Part shown: positions 58,503-64,000 of the stretch, piece by piece | How positions within the stretch are numbered: the stretch's first letter is position 1 | Layout of the letters: each line of letters begins with the position of its first letter | From: Siniperca chuatsi | Lineage: Eukaryota; Chordata; Actinopteri; Centrarchiformes; Sinipercidae | NCBI RefSeq assembly: GCF_020085105.1 | Contig: NC_058058.1 | Span: forward strand, 1,630,751 to 1,694,750 | Direction: 5' to 3' | DNA length: 64,000 nucleotides | The notes under the pieces: generated by a model | Seen by the model: the letters and a program-made list of their open reading frames with translations, nothing else | What the model was told of the DNA's origin: nothing | Databases searched by the model: none | Made by a program: the position numbers and the translations under genes

Positions 58503-58542
58503 TTCCAAGCTCCAGTCTGGTTCCCTCCACTGCAAAGTCAAC
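58503..58542 (-). pseudogene. IgL J segment J5 (a-type), disrupted
   Basis: Position and sequence of an a-type J, but 2 nt longer, with donor altered (ctctac in place of acttac on the + strand) and the nonamer unrecognisable. Heptamer CACAGTG 58543-58549 is intact. Confidence 0.75.
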
Positions 58543-58871
58543 CACAGTGATACAAACTGATTGAGCCACCTGCATGTAATCCTTCTCACTGCAGAGATAC
58601 TGCCTCTCTGACTTTTTCTGACAAAAGTCCTCAAGTTTCAACTTTAATCTAAAAATCAATGCACACTTTTCTGCTCCGAGCAATTTCAGTCATTACATTC
58701 ATGATTTAATTTATAATACAAAACTGCACTTTGGTTTTTTGGACAACACTGCATGGCAAAATTTGGAAGTTAAGATACATAATACGCATATTTCAATTTC
58801 TCGAGAAAAATATAATTGCAGAAAAGGAAATGTTTCTCATGAATTAATGAAATATCAAAAATTTAACTTAC

Positions 58872-58910
58872 TTCCAAACATCCAGTCTGGTTCCTCCACC
58901 AAAAGTCCTC
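58872..58910 (-). pseudogene. IgL J segment J6 (b-type), disrupted
   Basis: b-type J with one extra base (39 nt) in the GTRLDVG part. Donor and heptamer (58911-58917) are intact, nonamer degraded. Confidence 0.75.
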
Positions 58911-59474
58911 CACAGTGATACAAACTGATTGAGTCACCCATTTTAAAAACCTCTCTGCAGAGACACGACTCTCTGACTTAGACAACAAACTCAACATAAA
59001 CATTTCCTGTTTTAAAAGAATTTAATATTTCATATTATATTCATCAAACAAGGACACAATTTGCACAATTAATCACATTTTTAATATGTTTTTTCCTTCA
59101 TGTAAATGTGAAATTTTAATTGTCTATTCTAGCATTAAATTAAAACTAAAAACATTAACACCTTCAAGAAAATGTATCTGTTAGTCATCAAAACCAATCC
59201 ACATGACCAATGACCACTGACACATAATTAATTGGAATACTCTGGTAAATGTATTGATCCATTGAGAAACAGCATCGTCAGAGTAATCCAGGAGTCCCTG
59301 CTGGAGTCAGTCAGAGCATTTCCATTAGAGAGCCACTCTCTGCACATCAGCAGCACCATGCTCCAGTGCTCTGGGAGAGTTTATAGTCCTGAGAGTTGAA
59401 CACTGGATGACTGGACAGCTAATCCTTCATGACAGTCAGTAGCTTCACAGAAAATCCCTCCTCATCAAAAACTT

Positions 59475-59988
59475 ATGACTTTGCCTCCTCCGTCCTCATC
59501 TGGACTCTCCTCTGCCTTCACTCAGGGTGGAGGAAAAATCATTTTTTTCTGTGATGTGAAAATCATTTGGAGCAGTAGCTGAGTCTTCACCTCACCGTCT
59601 CATGTCCCGTGTTTCTTCTCTCTCCTCCAGGGTCTGTTGGACAAATACATCTGTATCTCAGCCAGCAGCCAAAAGCAGTGCAGCTGGGTCAAAGTGTCTC
59701 CTATCGACTGTGGAAGGGGGCCAGTCCAACAGTTGGTCACTACACTGGTCTTCACACAATACTACCTGGCCTGGTACCAACAGAGTAACTGGAGAAGCTC
59801 CTAAACTTCTGACTCTACAGAAGCTATTCTGGATAGATTGCCTCCAATCCTCCAGATTCAGTGGAAGTGGAGCAGGGAATGTGAGATGCTGACTTCACTC
59901 TGACCATCAGTGGAGTCCAGGCCTGCAAGATGCAACAGTTTACTACTGTCAGAGTTATCATGCTATCACACAGTCAAGCTGTGTTCGC
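59475..59988 (+). pseudogene. IgL V gene VA6, disrupted
   Basis: Leader ATG 59475 with frame changes in the signal peptide. The V exon starts at about 59632 and carries multiple insertions; the end reads ttcgcgacaggtg where the heptamer should be. It matches VA2/VA4 otherwise. Artefact versus decay unresolved. Confidence 0.75.
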
Positions 59989-62900
59989 GACAGGTGAAAA
60001 GCGTCGTACAAAACCTCCACTCAGTCAGACTGAACAGAAACTGAACTGCCTGCTGCGGCTGGAAGCTACTGGTGTAGAGACTGATACATGTCTCACACGA
60101 AGGACACACCTTATGCACACACACACACACACACACATGTTTTGTTTCACTGACCCTGTGGAGGACAGTCACTGAGCATAATACTTTCCCTAGCCAGCCT
60201 CACCTAACCATAACCTGCATAGGTAACCTGTACCTAAAAACCAAGTCTTAACTCTCTCCAAAAAAGCCGCTCTCCACCTCCCACGGGGACCTCATAGTTT
60301 CTGTCCCCTACAGTGACCCTATGGGTACAGCAGTGTGTGTGTGCGTCTGTGTAAAGTCCCCACTGGGATATATAAAAAGGCAAGAAACACACACATACCA
60401 GTTTTCTCTCCTGAAGTTCAAACCAGTCCACCTTAACAACCTGAAGAGACACAAACCAGATTCACAACATGATGAAACATCAACGTCCACATCACACTGA
60501 AATCTCAGGACACTGAAGCTCCATATCTGCAATGCAACAAATGTCTTTCTGTGGCAGAAGCACTGATTACTTATCATAGTAACATATATAATGTATTCTG
60601 TGCCACAATCCATACAGTACATAAGTCACTGGTTTAAATTGATTGCTTTACCAAACGCCTCATATGTCTCCTCAAGTATGTCATCGGCAAACAGCTGTGT
60701 GTGAATAGAGGAGACAGTTTTGGACCAAAGGAAAGTGTTTCGGTTAACTAACTAATGATTTTGAGAGCCTTGATGCTCTCACTGAGATTTGATCTTATTA
60801 AAGAGTGTGTATAGTTTTATATAATGCACTTATATACATTAGAGATGGTATTTAAACAGTTTCACACCTGATTTTACTGCCACACTGACAGATCTCATTA
60901 TGTGCCACCAGCCTGTGTCCAAAATGTGCACAGACATGGGGTCCAAAGACTTCTGTAGAGGCTACACAGGAGTCCTCTTCAAGGGTTTGGGTTTAAGTTT
61001 CTTTCTCTAGAATTGTAGGAAAAGTGCATGAAAAGCTGTAGGTGCATTATTATTCTGTATTTTTAGCTCAAATGAGGCCTCAGAGGAGGGATGGGTGGTT
61101 GAGGTGAAAGGAGCATAGAGTTTAGTAGGGACGGTATGCGGACATGTCCCCTCGCCAATATCCAGCGACTACTGAGATGTCCCCTTAGCAATAACTCTTT
61201 GCTACATGCTCTCACAAAGTGGTTTGGTCCACTGCCTACCTATGTACCAAATTACCATTAAAATATTTAGCTACTGAATACCACTGGAATCTTTTGTGGC
61301 AAATATTCTACTGTCTCTGCACCCTCATGGGCGTTTTTTAGACCCTTTGACAGGGGCTGAAGCACACCTAAATTTCATCTCATGCACTGTGGCGCTGGCA
61401 AATGGTTTAATGCTTTTGGTTGTATAAATATTTTTGGCATATGAATACTGTGAGCCCCACAGCTAAGAAAGGTGGGCGTTTGTGCTGTGAAATGGTGAAA
61501 TATGAGACAAGCTGAGTGAGGGGGTAGTAAGTGAGGAGCTGTCTATTGGCCACAAGCGGAGGCGGTGAGATGGAGCAGACAGAACTGACGCTCCTTGAGC
61601 CCGGCTTCTTAGCCTGCCTCACTTTTAGTCGTTGTAAATACTTTCTGTAGAAAGCCTCTACAGGAAGTTCCATGCAGTGAAGAAGTTTGCTAGCTGAGAT
61701 TATTGGCTGGGCTGCAACTTTCTCTGAGCTAGCCCGCTTGCATTGCACACTCTGCCAGCCAACGAAACATAACTTGGATGCACTTTTATTATTATATTTA
61801 ATTCAAAGTATTGTCACAATCGTTTCTATTCTGCAGTATATTACAGTACGCATGGATGGACAGAGATTGGGAAGCACTGGAATCCATCTTTCTCTGCTTT
61901 GATCTGTTTGGTGATGCAGCATGATTTTGCAGAGGCAGTAAAGACGCTGGCTACGCAGCAAAGCCCTTCTTTTCAATTTCTTATATAACCCTAAAAGAAA
62001 TGTCTTGTTTCCAATTTGGCACAGTGCAAAACAGGAGAGGAGGATGGAGAGAAAGATGGAGAAAGAGGAAAGAGAGAGAGAGAGAGAGAGCAGGAAGAAT
62101 CAGGTGAGAAAGTGGACAGATAGTGAAGTTAAGGTGGATCTGTCTAGTTGCCTCTGTTAGGAACTAATCTTCCGTACTAAACTTGATATCTTAGAATGCG
62201 CCCCTTCTGGCCTTGAGCATGCCAGCAGTCGGCATGTCTTCTACAGGTTCAGTATCGTTGGACCCAGATCTGCGTTGATGTATGGTAAACCTACCTGAAT
62301 CTGACATTCACCAATTACTTCTTTTTAAAAGAGATCTGATCTGGAAGGGGGCCTTAGCACAGCTGTGACCTGGACGCGAATAGACCAATAGAGGTGAGAT
62401 AACACTCAGCACCCCGGCAGTGGCATGATGAGCTTACCACCAATAAGCAGCTGTGGTCAAAGAAGCAGCAATACTTTAGACTTGAATTATAAATGTCCTG
62501 TGAGTCAGAGAAACTCATTTCTAAAAATATTATATTTTTATATGCTTCAAAGACTAATTTATATAAATAACAGTAATCTTGCTCTCACCTCCTGGACCAA
62601 CAGATAGACAGAAGATACATTTCTGTACCAAACCAAATCAAAGTAATAGTGATTACATAAGTCAATTTTTAAATAAAGGTTACTGATTTCCTAGAATACT
62701 TCACTCTTGCTGAGATTATGTTAGATGCAATTATACACAGCCAGTTTATCATCTACACATAACAAGTAATCTCCCATAATCCCCGGCCATTAACCAAAAT
62801 TCACAGCATGGGAAAGTCTTAATAGCAGAGGACCCAGGATGGGAGCCTGGGGGACGCTTCTTTCATTATACCTGACCATGAGCTACAATTACTGCTGACC

Positions 62901-63600
62901 AGAGTGAGATACACATCATGTCTGCTTTGACAGATAAGGACTGAACCAGTTTAACACTGTGATACAGAAGTCTGCCATGTCTCTGCCGGTCAAGTAGATG
63001 TTTACTGTAACTTACTTCTACTAATGACAGTAATTAAATAAATATATATATAATTAATATTATAATCCCTTAATATTTAATCTAAGGTCATTAACTGGCG
63101 TTTGGTCCAGTGTTGTTGAGTAAATAATAAGGTAAAATTAACTTTCCTCTGTAAAATTCAGTAAGTTGCTCCAAAACTCACTTTGTAAAGGTTTCATATC
63201 ACCTGAATGTACCTTTACCGTAGATTCTGTATGATTTGTAAATGCAGCGTGTGACCGCTGTCTTAACAGCCTATTTATATTTGTCTGCATTGTGCTTCAT
63301 TGACTGACCGCACGTTGAGCCTATGTCATTCCTCTTGGCCAGATCTCTCTGGAAAACACGATTTACTGCAATAAGATACGCAAGGTCCACATGATTCTGT
63401 AAATGTTTGGCTGGAAAGATTTTTACTTAAAAAGCTGGAAGATGTAAATGCTACACAGCATCCTGAGTTTCTGTTAATCCAATATAGAGGATGATCTGTG
63501 CCAGCCACGGCCAGCTGTCCCAGCAGCACACGGAGGAGGAAACACCTATGATATGTTGAGGACAGCCGCAGTTCACTGACTCCTGTGTGTTTACATATCT
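59989..63600. repeat. VA6-VB6 spacer (type Y), noisy
   Basis: Same order as after VA4: CA-tract insertion (60135-60375), type-Y element (about 61325-62195), LINE RT remnant (about 62790-62940), all with many small insertions. No gene. Confidence 0.6.
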
Positions 63601-63701
63601 GTCCTGCCGCCTCTGCTCCCAGCAGCCGTTAAGAGAGCCGAGTGTTGATCAGTGGCTGTCCAGGCCTTCAGAGAGCCACTGAGCAGCGCCAGCAACAGCA
63701 A

Positions 63702-64000
63702 TGACATGATGTCACTGAGTCTCCCACTGCCGGGCCACCCCTGGGGCTCTTTGCCCAGGGGTGAGACTCTCTTCTGAAAACTTTGCTTCAGGATGCACAA
63801 CCACAGGTTCACTCACAATGATATTCTGCTGTGATGGAGAAACACTGAAGCAGAGCAGTATTTACTCTTCTTCCATCTATTCTCCATCATAAGGAAATGA
63901 GACTCTTCTGTTTGGATGCTACAGTCATCTTTTCCCAAGCTCGGATTTGTCCTTGCCAGCAACCCTTTCCTCTCTTTTCATGTTTTCCAGGTTCATCTGT
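63702..64000 (+). pseudogene. IgL V gene VB6, partial at window end
   Basis: A leader-like region with insertions (from about 63702), intron, acceptor ttttccag at 63983-63990, and only the first 10 nt of the V exon before the window ends. Confidence 0.75.

Overview
The window reads as a multi-cluster immunoglobulin light-chain (IgL) locus of a teleost fish, probably a percomorph. The V segments carry 12-bp-spacer recombination signals and the J segments 23-bp-spacer signals, which is the kappa arrangement. V genes lie on the + strand and J and C on the - strand, so V-J joining must proceed by inversion, as is known for teleost kappa-like (L1/L3-type) loci. Two V families alternate: VA (leader MTLLSVLIW..., mature start QNVVxTQPAAK) and VB (leader MMMSLIPLL..., mature start QIxxTQSPGSQ). 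No prokaryotic features are present. The species call is inference.

Layout: J1 - VA1 - [17.5-kb nested retroviral insertion] - VB1 - [Tc1 transposon] - C1 - J2 - VA2 - VB2 - VA3(pseudo) - VB3 - C2 - J3,J4 - VA4 - VB4 - [LINE fragment] - VA5(pseudo) - VB5 - C3 - J5,J6 - VA6 - VB6 (cut by the window end). The locus is a roughly 15-kb tandem super-repeat. Within it, two kinds of VA unit alternate, told apart by the transposons in their 3' flank. Type X (VA1, VA3, VA5) carries a tRNA-like SINE and a hAT MITE; type Y (VA2, VA4, VA6) carries another non-autonomous DNA element.

At 3802-21299 an endogenous retrovirus (ERV; 466/464-bp LTRs, 5-bp target duplication gactg, tRNA-Tyr-type primer site, gag-pro-pol-env, gamma-type env) sits in an old LINE fragment between VA1 and VB1. 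Its gag nucleocapsid region is split by a 7,935-bp Ty3/gypsy element on the - strand (6360-14294, 4-bp duplication caga, about 870-bp LTRs). That element has a PNMA-like gag and a textbook -1 frameshift signal at its gag/pro junction. The ERV has a gag-pro UGA stop in a known readthrough context. Between its protease and reverse transcriptase is a domain with two spaced H-x-[T/S]-x motifs that resembles the 2H phosphoesterase fold; this is the most novel-looking item here. ERV coding regions carry many frameshifts although its LTRs are almost identical.

Of the Ig genes, VA1, VA2, VA4, VB1, VB4, VB5 and C1 look intact. VB2 has an intact coding region but a 9-bp RSS spacer, and VB3 has a mutated heptamer. 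VA3 and VA5 are leaderless frameshifted pseudogenes with intact signals. C2 is frameshifted by two small indels. From about 56.3 kb to the window end every element, coding or not, is peppered with small insertions compared with its paralogs. This looks like low-quality sequence rather than biology, so C3, J5, J6, VA6 and VB6 should not be called pseudogenes on this evidence alone.
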